A stretch of DNA of 64,000 nucleotides from Paenibacillus sp. FSL H7-0331 (GTDB lineage: Bacteria > Bacillota > Bacilli > Paenibacillales > NBRC-103111), in NCBI RefSeq assembly GCF_001956045.1, contig NZ_MRTH01000031.1, positions 33,414-97,413 of the forward strand, given 5' to 3'. Below, one piece after another: positions 8,141-16,708 of the stretch. How positions within the stretch are numbered: position 1 is the first letter of the stretch; each line of letters starts with the position of its first letter. The translations under genes and the position numbers were made by a program. Below the pieces are notes generated by a model. The model had not been told where the DNA came from, did no database searches, and saw only the letters and a list, made by a program, of their open reading frames with translations.

Positions 8141-10822
8141 ATGATGAAAGGATACGTTCTTGACTTTGCACAGATCGATGAAGACAGCATACCCATTGTA
8201 GGTGGAAAAGGTGCGAATCTTGGTGTAATGACGAGAGCAGGTTTTCCGGTGCCTCCCGGGTTTTGTGTAACGACTAGCGCTTACCGCGATTTTATCGGGC
8301 AAAGCAGTCTGATGGAAGCCTATTTTGACCAGCTGGATGGGATTAAGGCCAACCAACTGAATGCGATATCCGAGCTTGGCCAAAGTATCCGCAAGCATCT
8401 GGTGACGTTAGCTATTCCGGAAGCCATTGCTGCTGAAATTATAGGCAGCTGGGAGCAATCAGCTAAAGAAAATGCCTATGCGGTTCGTTCCAGCGCGACA
8501 GCTGAGGATCTTCCTTATGCCTCATTTGCCGGGCAGCAGGATACGTATTTGAATGTAAAAGGAAGGGAGCAGCTGCTGCTGGCCATCCGTCAATGCTGGG
8601 CATCACTGTTCACGGATCGGGCCATCTCCTACAGAGCCAAGAATGGATTCGATCACCGCTCGGTACAGTTATCGGTAGTTGTCCAGCAGATGGTGGTTCC
8701 CGAAGTATCGGGTATTATGTTCACTGCTGATCCGATTAGCGGTCATCGGGGAATCCTTTCTATTGATGCCAGCTATGGACTAGGAGAGGCTCTTGTATCG
8801 GGACTGGTCTCAGCGGATTTATATCAGGTGCATGCGGGAATGATCATTTCCAAGAAAATAGCCAAAAAGAAGCTCGCCATTTTCTCATTACCGGAGGGAG
8901 GTACGCTTACAAGGGATTTGCCTGAAGATATGCAAAGCAGGCAGGCACTTGAAGATTCGCAAATTGAACAACTGGCCTCTCTCGGTGTAAAAATCAAGGA
9001 TCATTATGGAACGGATCAGGATATCGAATGGTGTTACGCAGGAGGTTTGATCTATATTGTCCAGAGCCGACCGATTACGTCGTTATACCCGCTTCCCCAA
9101 TTGTTGACGGCAGCTGGAGAATCCCCCCATATTCTACTCTCGTTCGGGCACCAGCAGATGATGACAGATGCAATGAAGCCGATGGCGCTGTCGATCTGGC
9201 AGACGATGTTTCCCTTCGGGAAACCTGCCGTTCAAGTCGAAAGCAGGTTGACGTATCGTGCTGGCGGAAGAATGTTTATTGATATCACCCCCATACTAAC
9301 TCTTAAACCAGCACGGAGCCTTGTACCCAAGGTTCTAAAAGGTGTTGACGAAATGATGGGCAGCGCTGTGGGCGAATACGTTCAACGGGATGCATTTATT
9401 CAAGACATCAAGCAGCCTAAAGGACTTGCTATGCAGATGGCTCGATTTGTCGTTCCCTTGCTCAGGAGAGTCGTTAACAATTTGCTGTTTGCTGATACCT
9501 CACGGGCAGTTCATACCGTTAATACATGGTTAAGATCCTCGTTCCAATCGGGCAAGGATCAATTGACAGACGTGAGCGGAGCGAATAGGGTGCTTGAAGT
9601 GCAGGAGCATGCCGGGAAGCTGCTGCGTACCCTGTTTCAAGAACTGATGGCCTATCCGTTGTCGGGTGTTATTGCATCAAGACTGATTCAAGGACTTGCT
9701 GTAAGATGGTTACATGATAATGAAGTCATTCACATTTTGAATAAATCGCTGATTGGCAACGTCACCAGTGAGATGGGACTGATGATCGGAGATTTGGCGG
9801 ATATTGCCAGGCAGTACCCCGAGGTCACCGCGTTGATTCATGAGGGCAGGGCATCAAGCTTTCGTGAGGCTCTTTCGACGGTTGAAGGCGGTTCCGTTTT
9901 TTTACAAGCATGGGACCATTTTATTCAGCTGTATGGCATGCGCTGTGCAGGTGAAATCGATATTACACGCCCAAGATGGAGAGAAGACGCCAGCTCGCTG
10001 TTGCCCTCGATTGAAAGCCATATCAGAACGATGAGGCATAAGGAACACAGGGAGCGGTTTGCACAAGGCGCAGTAGAGGCTCAAACGGCTGCTGACGACT
10101 TATTGGATCGTCTTGGGAAGTTGCCCTTCGGATGGTTTAAAAAGAGATTAATGGGTCGCTTACTGCGAGTATTTCGCGATTTAATGAGCATCCGGGAGCA
10201 TCCCAAATATTTGATGATGCAGCACTTCGGTTTGTTTCGAGAGGCTATTCTGAAGGAAGCGCAAAATTTGGTGCAGGAAGGAATTCTGATTGAAGAAGAG
10301 GATGTCTTTTACTTGACCTTGGATGAACTGCTGCACTTGACGAAAGGCAGACCGATCGAGCATCTCTCCCAAATAATAGTTGGCCGCAAAAAGGAACATG
10401 AGCATTACAAGTCCCTCATTCCGCCGCGGCTGATGACAAGTGAAGGTGAGATCATTACGGGTCGTCGAAGTCACCAGGATGCACCAGAGCATGCACTGCT
10501 CGGAACTCCGGTGTCCGCAGGAATCGTAGAAGGGATTGCTCGCGTGGTATTACGGCCCGAGGATGCAAAGCTGAATAAAGGTGAAATCTTGATCGCCCCA
10601 TTTACAGATCCAGGGTGGACGCCGCTGTTTCACTCGTGTGTAGGTTTGGTGATGGAAGTAGGCGGATTGATGACGCATGGTGCCGTCGTAGCGCGCGAAT
10701 ATGGTCTTCCAGCTGTAGTAGGCATAGATGACGTAACCAGGCTGATTCATGATGGTGACCTGATTCGTCTGGACGGTACGCGTGGATTTGTAGTAGTCTT
10801 GACTTCAAGTACGAGCTCATAG
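8141..10822 (+). CDS. PEP synthase / rifampin phosphotransferase-family enzyme
   Basis: Protein of about 893 residues. The ATG at 8141 is chosen because GAGGAG lies seven bases before it. The N-terminal third is a PPDK/PEP-synthase ATP-grasp domain (V-G-G-K-G-A-N-L-G, then R-S-S-A-T-A-E-D-L-P-Y-A-S-F-A-G-Q-Q-D-T). The C-terminus is a swivelling phosphohistidine domain with G-G-L-M-T-H-G-A-V-V-A-R-E-Y-G, giving His846. Length, the large divergent middle domain and the L-M-T-H-G version of the histidine motif fit the rifampin phosphotransferase (Rph) branch, to which Bacillus Pps also belongs. True PEP synthesis cannot be excluded. It is co-transcribed with the TetR gene. Confidence 0.8.
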   Translation: MMKGYVLDFAQIDEDSIPIVGGKGANLGVMTRAGFPVPPGFCVTTSAYRDFIGQSSLMEAYFDQLDGIKANQLNAISELGQSIRKHLVTLAIPEAIAAEIIGSWEQSAKENAYAVRSSATAEDLPYASFAGQQDTYLNVKGREQLLLAIRQCWASLFTDRAISYRAKNGFDHRSVQLSVVVQQMVVPEVSGIMFTADPISGHRGILSIDASYGLGEALVSGLVSADLYQVHAGMIISKKIAKKKLAIFSLPEGGTLTRDLPEDMQSRQALEDSQIEQLASLGVKIKDHYGTDQDIEWCYAGGLIYIVQSRPITSLYPLPQLLTAAGESPHILLSFGHQQMMTDAMKPMALSIWQTMFPFGKPAVQVESRLTYRAGGRMFIDITPILTLKPARSLVPKVLKGVDEMMGSAVGEYVQRDAFIQDIKQPKGLAMQMARFVVPLLRRVVNNLLFADTSRAVHTVNTWLRSSFQSGKDQLTDVSGANRVLEVQEHAGKLLRTLFQELMAYPLSGVIASRLIQGLAVRWLHDNEVIHILNKSLIGNVTSEMGLMIGDLADIARQYPEVTALIHEGRASSFREALSTVEGGSVFLQAWDHFIQLYGMRCAGEIDITRPRWREDASSLLPSIESHIRTMRHKEHRERFAQGAVEAQTAADDLLDRLGKLPFGWFKKRLMGRLLRVFRDLMSIREHPKYLMMQHFGLFREAILKEAQNLVQEGILIEEEDVFYLTLDELLHLTKGRPIEHLSQIIVGRKKEHEHYKSLIPPRLMTSEGEIITGRRSHQDAPEHALLGTPVSAGIVEGIARVVLRPEDAKLNKGEILIAPFTDPGWTPLFHSCVGLVMEVGGLMTHGAVVAREYGLPAVVGIDDVTRLIHDGDLIRLDGTRGFVVVLTSSTSS

Positions 10823-10824
10823 TC

Positions 10825-10868
10825 AAAAGCCCTTCGAAGCATCACTTGGATGCTCAAAGGGCTTTTTT
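10825..10868. terminator. Bidirectional hairpin terminator
   Basis: AAAAGCCCTT (10825-10834) pairs with AAGGGCTTTT (10857-10866), with a smaller inner GCATC/GATGC stem. T-runs on both strands let it serve both the phosphotransferase gene and the oppositely oriented ABC operon. Confidence 0.85.
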
Positions 10869-10881
10869 ACTTCATACAAGC

Positions 10882-11946
10882 TTATTTGCCTGCCTTTACT
10901 TCATTTAACAGGGTTAAATCCACAAATTTGCTTAGATCAAGCTCTTCCTTTTTAACGTCTTTAATATAGCCAGCATCAATGGAAACCTTGGCCATTTCTT
11001 CAATGGCTTCCTTGCTAACATCTGTGGTGAGGCTAAAACGACCCAGGGATGCTTTAATCAGGCTGATTTCCATTCCTTTGCCACTCAAAGCTTTCAAACG
11101 ATTGTTAATTAGCTCATAAGATTTATCCGGGTTTTTCTTAATAAAGTCAACAGCTTCTGCATTGGCTTTAATCGCTTGCTTCGTCATTTCACGGTGATCC
11201 TTCAGGAACTTGTCGCTAACAGCCAGCAACGTTAAAGGATAGTTACCATTATTAGGAGGGATTTTGTCCCAATCTACGATGATTTTGCCTACGCCTTCCT
11301 GCTCCATTTGTGTACCCCAAGGCTCTGGAACAAGAGTCGCATCAATTTCTTTTTGTCTCATCGCTACCATTGTGTCAGCAGGTGCACGTGCAATGATATT
11401 CACACCGGTTTTATCTGTAGTGATTTTCAAATTATTTTGTTGAAGCAGCAGGCGCAAAGAAATTTCATTCGTGCTGCCTTTTGTCGGGATCGCAACAGTT
11501 TTACCAAGTAAATCTTTAGGGCTTGTAATTCCCGAATCTTTGGCTGCTACCAGTACAGCTCCACCATTGGTAGACCCGCTGACGATACGGAAGTTTTTAC
11601 TTTTAACGAATTGGTTGGTAGCAGGCCCAGGTCCTGTGTACCCCAGATCAATCTGATCTGTAGCTAAAGCGGTGGAGAAATCGGAGCCGTTGTCAAAGCC
11701 GACAACCTCGATCTTAACTTTATCTCCCCAAGCTTTTTGGAACAGCCCTTGTTCCAAAGCAACATAACCGGCTGCGTGTGTGACATTTTTGAAAATTCCG
11801 ATGCGAACGGTAGATGCTGTTGGTGCTTGTGGAGCAGCAGCTCCTCCAGCGGCAGGTGCGGTAGGCTCTTCTTTTTTGCCGCATGCTGACAGAACCAATA
11901 CGGTAACCAGCAGCAGGGCCAATAATAGTGATCCTTGTTTTTTCAT
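10882..11946 (-). CDS. ABC transporter substrate-binding lipoprotein (SsuA/TauA/NrtA-type)
   Basis: Protein of 354 residues beginning with a lipoprotein signal peptide whose lipobox L-S-A-C-G-K-K is near residues 19-25. The mature part has the NMT1/SsuA-like fold: V-R-I-G-I-F-K-N... Y-V-A-L-E-Q-G-L-F, T-G-P-G-P-A, V-A-I-P-T-K-G-S-T-N-E, and V-P-E-P-W-G-T-Q. This family captures alkanesulfonates, taurine, nitrate or related small molecules on the outside of the membrane. It is the last gene of a three-gene minus-strand operon with permease and ATPase. Exact substrate is not decidable; sulfonate is the likeliest given the operon type. Confidence 0.88.
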   Translation of the reverse strand: MKKQGSLLLALLLVTVLVLSACGKKEEPTAPAAGGAAAPQAPTASTVRIGIFKNVTHAAGYVALEQGLFQKAWGDKVKIEVVGFDNGSDFSTALATDQIDLGYTGPGPATNQFVKSKNFRIVSGSTNGGAVLVAAKDSGITSPKDLLGKTVAIPTKGSTNEISLRLLLQQNNLKITTDKTGVNIIARAPADTMVAMRQKEIDATLVPEPWGTQMEQEGVGKIIVDWDKIPPNNGNYPLTLLAVSDKFLKDHREMTKQAIKANAEAVDFIKKNPDKSYELINNRLKALSGKGMEISLIKASLGRFSLTTDVSKEAIEEMAKVSIDAGYIKDVKKEELDLSKFVDLTLLNEVKAGK

Positions 11947-11975
11947 CGTTTAACTCTCCCTTTTATAAAATGTCG

Positions 11976-12746
11976 CTATTTTTTATTTTTATTCTCGGCT
12001 AGGCCGTAGCGAATCAAAATCGTATCCTCCAACCGTTTAAAGCAAAAATGGTCGGAGAGGGTACCCAGAACGGCAATAATGATAACTACACACAGCATCA
12101 ATGCGGTATCCGATAAGCTTCTTCCATCCTGAAGAAGTTGACCCAGGCCAACGCCTTTGGCAATCAGCTCCCCTGATACTAATGCACGCCAGGCAAATGC
12201 CCATGCGACACGAACTCCCGTGATCATATGAGGAAAGGCGGCGGGCACCATAACCTGATAAAACATTCGAAAGCCATTGCCTGTGCCCATCGTTCGTGCA
12301 GCCTTCAGGTACAAAGGAGGAATATTCATAATACCGGTTCGGCTTGACATTGCCATAGTCCAGGTTGCCCCAAGTGTAGTGATAAATACGACAGAAAAGT
12401 CATTCATTCCGAACCAGATGATAGCAAAAGGCAACCAGGCGATACTTGGGACGGTTTGCAAGGCAACGACCAGGAAGCCGATAGTATCGTCCAGAAAGCG
12501 GTATCTCGCGAATAAAAAGCCAAGTGTAACTCCAATCGATATGGCCAGCACAAAAGCTGTCAGTAGCCTGCGTATGCTCTGTAGCGTCGCTTCCAGCAGC
12601 TGTCCGTGCACAAAGCCGTCATAAAATGCTTGAGCGGTCTGGACAACAGAGGGGAACTTCCAGCCCCAATCGAATATTCTAAATCCCGCTTCCCATGCTA
12701 TTAGAACTACGATCAGAAAGAGTGTTCTTCTTAAGGCTGTACTCAT
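11976..12746 (-). CDS. ABC transporter permease (SsuC/TauC-type)
   Basis: Integral membrane protein of 256 residues with about six hydrophobic segments. It carries the binding-protein-dependent permease signature near residues 150-175 (Y-L-K-A-A-R-T-M-G-T-G-N...P-A-A-F-P-H-M-I-T-G-V-R), which contacts the ATPase. This is the EAA-loop form seen in SsuC/TauC/NrtB permeases. Its start lies inside the 3' end of the ATPase gene, an overlap of about 68 bases, so the two are translationally coupled. It would form the channel for the substrate captured by the lipoprotein encoded downstream. Confidence 0.88.
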   Translation of the reverse strand: MSTALRRTLFLIVVLIAWEAGFRIFDWGWKFPSVVQTAQAFYDGFVHGQLLEATLQSIRRLLTAFVLAISIGVTLGFLFARYRFLDDTIGFLVVALQTVPSIAWLPFAIIWFGMNDFSVVFITTLGATWTMAMSSRTGIMNIPPLYLKAARTMGTGNGFRMFYQVMVPAAFPHMITGVRVAWAFAWRALVSGELIAKGVGLGQLLQDGRSLSDTALMLCVVIIIAVLGTLSDHFCFKRLEDTILIRYGLAENKNKK

Positions 12747-13518
12747 CGCCCATCTCCTCCTTTACGACTTTTTCCAACTCATCGGCAAGAACTTCCATGA
12801 TGTTGGTTTCCGTATGGTGAAGAAGGGGGTCAGATGCATCCCGCGGACGCTCTGCCTGAACGGCGAATTCTTTTTTTATGGTTCCAGGTCTCGTCGACAT
12901 GACGAGAACACGGTCAGATAAAATAACGGCTTCACGTATATTGTGGGTGATGAAGAGAATCGTTTTCTTGGTCCGCATCCAGATTTCTTCCAGCTCTTTA
13001 TGTAAAATAAGCCTGGTTTGTTCATCCAATGCAGCAAACGGCTCATCCATCAACAGAATTTCAGGGTCCATAGCCAAAGCGCGGGCAATAGCCGCTCGTT
13101 GCTTCATCCCGCCTGATAGCTCATGTGGATAACGATCTGCAAATCTGCTCAAGTGAACGGATTTGATTTGCTCCATCGCCAGCTCCTCGCGTTCCTTCTT
13201 GCCCAATCCTTTTTGCTTAAGCCCAAATGCTACATTGTCGAGCACGGTTAGCCAAGGAAACAAGGCGTGCTCCTGAAATACGACGACACGGTCGGGTCCG
13301 GGTGTGCTGCAGTCTTTACCGTTGACGGTTATAGTTCCCTGCTGCGCATGCTCAAGTCCTGCTACCAAATTTAAGAGTGTAGATTTGCCGCAGCCCGATG
13401 GTCCCAGCAAGGAGACGAATTCCCCTTTTTGAATGGTCAGTGACACGTTGTCAATTGCAGTGAATGTGCCGCCTGTACGCTGCTGGAACGTCTTGCTGAT
13501 GTTCTTGATTTCAATCAT
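12679..13518 (-). CDS. ABC transporter ATP-binding protein (SsuB/TauB-type)
   Basis: ATPase of 279 residues with all ABC motifs: Walker A G-P-S-G-C-G-K-S-T near residues 39-47, Q-loop V-V-F-Q-E-H-A-L-F-P, signature L-S-G-G-M-K-Q-R, Walker B I-L-L-M-D-E-P-F-A-A-L-D and the H-loop I-T-H-N-I-R-E-A. The F-P-W-L-T-V-L-D-N-V stretch is typical of the nitrate/sulfonate/taurine importers. It is the first gene of the minus-strand operon and its 3' end overlaps the permease. The C-terminal 25 or so residues are Ser/Asn-rich and beyond the domain; they lie in the overlap. Confidence 0.9.
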   Translation of the reverse strand: MIEIKNISKTFQQRTGGTFTAIDNVSLTIQKGEFVSLLGPSGCGKSTLLNLVAGLEHAQQGTITVNGKDCSTPGPDRVVVFQEHALFPWLTVLDNVAFGLKQKGLGKKEREELAMEQIKSVHLSRFADRYPHELSGGMKQRAAIARALAMDPEILLMDEPFAALDEQTRLILHKELEEIWMRTKKTILFITHNIREAVILSDRVLVMSTRPGTIKKEFAVQAERPRDASDPLLHHTETNIMEVLADELEKVVKEEMGDEYSLKKNTLSDRSSNSMGSGI

Positions 13519-13595
13519 GTGTTGCTCACTCCTTCATGAACTCCGTACAAGTTAGTTTTCTTCTGAAAGATCACACTAAAAGTATATACCAACCT

Positions 13596-13623
13596 ATTCT
13601 ATCGGAATTAACATATTTGTCAA
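13596..13623 (-). promoter_or_regulatory. Promoter with palindrome for the ABC importer operon
   Basis: On the minus strand a perfect -35 TTGACA (13618-13623), a 16-base spacer and -10 TAGAAT (13596-13601) stand 78 bases before the ATPase start. A palindrome ATTCTATCGGAAT (13596-13608) overlaps the -10 box. Its form resembles sites of Rrf2-type sulfur regulators such as CymR, which is a guess. Confidence 0.5.
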
Positions 13624-13734
13624 TATAAACTTTATGAAGGAAAAAAGGGTCATCGTGCCGAAGTAGTCTCATTCAAGTATTTACAGTCTTACACGATACC
13701 AACAATTCATGAACAAGAAAGGTTTGGATAGCGA

Positions 13735-14700
13735 ATGAAACGATGGAAACGCGTGCTGATTACAGGAACTCTATTGACAACTGCCTTCACGGCCGGCGTG
13801 TATGCTGAGGATGTGCTTCAACGGGTCGACGCCTATTTGCGACCTGATTTCAACGTAGTGCTCGACGGTAAACAGATCCAACTAGAAAGTCCAACATTAG
13901 TGTATGCGGATAAAACCTACTTATCTTTGAAGGAGCTTGGTAATCTGTTGGGGGCTAGTGTTATTTGGAAAGATGTGAATAAGACCATCTATATCAACAG
14001 CCGGATTAATTCCGAGCAGCAGGTTGTCGAGAAGGATCAGTCCATAGAAGAATTCAAATTCCGTACCCCTTACTCCATCAAAGTAAACTACCTGGGAGCC
14101 GAGTATCCCTTGATGCTGGCCTACGCTGATGAGGGTACAGGTGTGAGAAATAATTTGATTTATTACCGTCTTTCCGATGTGAGGAAGATGGGTATTGATA
14201 CGAATGGCTTGAAGCAATCCAAAGAAAAACTGACCGGAGCCCTATACATAAGTGAGCCTGAAATGAAAAAACGCCTGAAGCAAATGCCAACACCGATTTA
14301 TAATGGTAGTGAGCGGTATGTGATAGCTGGTGAAATTAACACGAATAGAATTAAGGCATTGCAAACGTATGTAAAAGAAAATGGCAGCACACGTACTGAC
14401 GATATTACATTCACGAACATTCCTGTCATGATCGAGAAGATGGATACAGAGAACATGTATGAATACTTATATTTCCAAACCCGTACCTCATCTAAATTTA
14501 CGATTAGCCATTATATTTCAACCAAGCTGATTTTAACCAAAATGGAAGAAAAATTGGTGGATGGCTCGGATGGCTATACGATTAATAATTATGGTTGGAC
14601 GGATTTGGATGATAAATTGGAACGTGAAGTTACACGTAAAGAAGATGAAGCGAGAAAAGCCAAGGATGAGGAAGCAATAAGACAGGCTGCCCAAAAATAA
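13735..14700 (+). CDS. Secreted stalk-domain (copper amine oxidase N-terminal-like) protein
   Basis: Protein of 321 residues. A signal peptide with basic start (M-K-R-W-K-R) and hydrophobic core ends near A-Y-A-E at about residue 25. Residues 40-90 (V-V-L-D-G-K-Q-I... Y-L-S-L-K-E-L-G-N-L-L-G-A-S-V-I-W... I-Y-I-N) match the copper amine oxidase N1-type stalk domain, abundant on Paenibacillus surfaces. No catalytic oxidase domain follows; the rest is unrecognised and ends in a charged Glu/Lys/Ala-rich helix. It is transcribed alone. Function is unknown; surface or cell-wall location is inferred from the signal and the domain. Confidence 0.7.
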   Translation: MKRWKRVLITGTLLTTAFTAGVYAEDVLQRVDAYLRPDFNVVLDGKQIQLESPTLVYADKTYLSLKELGNLLGASVIWKDVNKTIYINSRINSEQQVVEKDQSIEEFKFRTPYSIKVNYLGAEYPLMLAYADEGTGVRNNLIYYRLSDVRKMGIDTNGLKQSKEKLTGALYISEPEMKKRLKQMPTPIYNGSERYVIAGEINTNRIKALQTYVKENGSTRTDDITFTNIPVMIEKMDTENMYEYLYFQTRTSSKFTISHYISTKLILTKMEEKLVDGSDGYTINNYGWTDLDDKLEREVTRKEDEARKAKDEEAIRQAAQK

Positions 14701-14725
14701 GTATAAGAATTATTATTTAGCGAAT

Positions 14726-14757
14726 CGTCTGGGCACTGTCCGGACGGTTTATTTTGT
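14726..14757 (+). terminator. Hairpin terminator after the stalk-domain gene
   Basis: CGTCTGG (14726-14732) pairs with CCGGACG (14740-14746) with one T-G wobble, followed by a T-rich tail (GTTTATTTTGTTTTT). Confidence 0.6.
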
Positions 14758-14952
14758 TTTTCCAAAAAATAAATAACAATTAATTAATAAAGCAAGTTGC
14801 CAAAACATAGAATTCATAATAAAATAACAATAAGTAACTGAATCTTCTGACTATTTTATGGGAATGTAGTCATGGTGTTGTCATTGTTCGTGCATCATTC
14901 GTGCAGCAGCAAATTCACAGTGAGTGCCAAGCACATATTGGAGGGGATTGCC

Positions 14953-15549
14953 GTGAGTAAGAGTCATGAAGTTGAATACTGCAACCTTGAGTTACGATTT
15001 GACCGTCGGCTAATCCGTAATTTCATTAAGTCGCTTATCCAGGAAGGCTACTCATTGTATTGGAATGAAAGCGAGCAGCAATTTATCGTATCGATTCGTA
15101 CCGGCAGAAAGCTGGTAAAGCTGAAATTCCAAAGGCTGGGAGATCGCTATAAAATTGTTGGCAACTATTCCTTTAAGGATGAGAAGCTTGCTGAACTGAT
15201 GGAAAAAATGATTGGGGATACCCGCGGTCATGCAATCGTCAAACGCTTCAAGGACAGACAAATTTTGATCGAAAATATTATGTTTGGTGAAATTATCCGG
15301 ATGGTCGAAATCTCGGGGGTGGAGCATAAGGTGCTATTCCAAAAGGAATCTGGAGTTACATTGGATGAAATGATGCAAGCGTTCCGATCGAAGCGTCTGG
15401 AAGAACGTATCCCGGTTCTGCGAATGGAGCTCGATTACGAGCTGATGAGTCTACAAGATGCGCTTCAAGCCAAGGATTCGGAAGCCATTCATACTAGCAA
15501 AGAAAGGTTGTTGGAGCTCAGGCATGAAATGTTGCAACTCGAAATGTAA
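14953..15549 (+). CDS. Uncharacterised 198-residue protein
   Basis: I do not recognise a characterised family. A GTG start at 14953 is chosen over an earlier in-frame ATG at 14872 because GGAGGGG lies exactly six bases before it. The protein has no signal peptide or membrane segment. It is basic in the first half and ends with a helical, probably coiled-coil region rich in Glu, Leu and Arg (residues about 140-198). I recall similar Paenibacillus proteins carrying a misleading label of non-ribosomal peptide synthetase module, but no synthetase motif is visible. It is a single-gene unit followed by a hairpin. Confidence 0.65.
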   Translation: MSKSHEVEYCNLELRFDRRLIRNFIKSLIQEGYSLYWNESEQQFIVSIRTGRKLVKLKFQRLGDRYKIVGNYSFKDEKLAELMEKMIGDTRGHAIVKRFKDRQILIENIMFGEIIRMVEISGVEHKVLFQKESGVTLDEMMQAFRSKRLEERIPVLRMELDYELMSLQDALQAKDSEAIHTSKERLLELRHEMLQLEM

Positions 15550-15561
15550 ACAGTTTGATTA

Positions 15562-15595
15562 AATGGTCTGTGGAACTCTGCACAGGCCATTTTTC
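15562..15595 (+). terminator. Hairpin terminator
   Basis: AATGGTCTGTG (15562-15572) pairs with CACAGGCCATT (15581-15591) followed by TTTTT, just after the unknown gene. Confidence 0.75.
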
Positions 15596-15643
15596 ATGTA
15601 CAGAAACAGCAAAAAGCGTGTATGGAGCGCAAAAATTGCTCGT

Positions 15644-15657
15644 TGTTAACGTGTGCA
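15644..15657 (+). promoter_or_regulatory. LacI/CcpA-family operator-like site before the LacI regulator
   Basis: TGTTAACGTGTGCA stands just upstream of a TATGAT -10-like box (15662-15667). It has the outer TG...CA and central AACG of LacI-family and cre operators. The same 14 bases recur exactly at 54973-54986, inside another promoter. Confidence 0.5.
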
Positions 15658-15691
15658 GCAATATGATATGATAAATTTCGAGGTGGTAGGA

Positions 15692-16708
15692 TTGAGCGTT
15701 ACAATCAAGGATATCGCCAAGCTGGCAGGCGTCTCTCATACAACGGTTTCCCGTGCTTTGAACGACAGCCCTTTAATCAACCAGGAAACAAAGGAAAAAA
15801 TCAGACTGCTAGCGGCACAATTGCATTATACACCGAATTATAACGCCAAAAGTCTTGTACTTGATCGATCTTACAATCTTGGCTTGTTTTTTTCAACTCT
15901 ACACACGGGTACATCGGCGGGTTTTCTATACGAAGCCATTAAAGGTGTTAACGATGTGATTCAAGATCGATACAACCTGATTGTACGTGGAATCGACGAC
16001 TATACCAGCTTTCACAAGGTTAATCGCAAAAGCTATGATGGGATTATCGTCATGAGTCAGAGCGCAACCGACCAACCTTTTATTGAATATGCGGCTGGGC
16101 TCGAGATTCCGCTTATTGTGCTGAACCGCCAGATTGAGCATGTTCAGGTTATGAATATGGTTCCAGACGACAAGCGCGGCGCATATTTGATCGTGGAATA
16201 TTTGATTTCCCAGGGACATCGGCAAATCGCCATTATTGAGGGAAAGCAAAATTTCAAATCGACACAAGCCCGCCGCGAGGGTTATCAGGAAGCAATGGAA
16301 GCCTATCAGGTTCCGTTAAGTTTGGATTATCAGCAGCACGGGAACTATGATTTAGAAAGCGGTCATACCGCGATGAACCGACTGTTGGAGCTCGAGAATC
16401 AACCGACCGCCGTTTTTTGCTGCAATGATGATATGGCATTGGGTGCGATCAAAGCCATAACAGAAAAACAGCTGAGTGTTCCGGGTGACATCTCTGTGGT
16501 TGGCTTCGATGATCATATTTTCTCAGGCTTTATGACACCAGCGCTGACGACGGTTCGACGGCCGATCGAGCAAATCAGCAGGGAAGGCGCAGCCAAGCTG
16601 CTGTCTTTTATTGAATCGAAGCAGGTAGAAAAAGAAACTATTTTTTTTCATACGGAGCTCGTGATTCGGGAATCCGTAACCAACATAACAGGAGGTTTAC
16701 AACGATGA
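15692..16708 (+). CDS. LacI family transcriptional regulator of the gluconate-type operon
   Basis: Protein of 338 residues. The TTG at 15692 is chosen because GAGGTGG lies about six bases before it and it begins exactly at the conserved T-I-K-D-I-A-K-L-A-G-V-S-H-T-T-V-S-R-A-L helix-turn-helix and hinge. The remainder is a periplasmic-binding-protein-like sensor domain (N-L-G-L-F-F-S... D-D-M-A-L-G-A-I-K-A... I-S-V-V-G-F-D-D). The gene heads a run of four sugar-acid genes and overlaps the LarA-like gene by four bases, so it is probably the local repressor, with a sugar acid as inducer. Confidence 0.9.
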   Translation: MSVTIKDIAKLAGVSHTTVSRALNDSPLINQETKEKIRLLAAQLHYTPNYNAKSLVLDRSYNLGLFFSTLHTGTSAGFLYEAIKGVNDVIQDRYNLIVRGIDDYTSFHKVNRKSYDGIIVMSQSATDQPFIEYAAGLEIPLIVLNRQIEHVQVMNMVPDDKRGAYLIVEYLISQGHRQIAIIEGKQNFKSTQARREGYQEAMEAYQVPLSLDYQQHGNYDLESGHTAMNRLLELENQPTAVFCCNDDMALGAIKAITEKQLSVPGDISVVGFDDHIFSGFMTPALTTVRRPIEQISREGAAKLLSFIESKQVEKETIFFHTELVIRESVTNITGGLQR

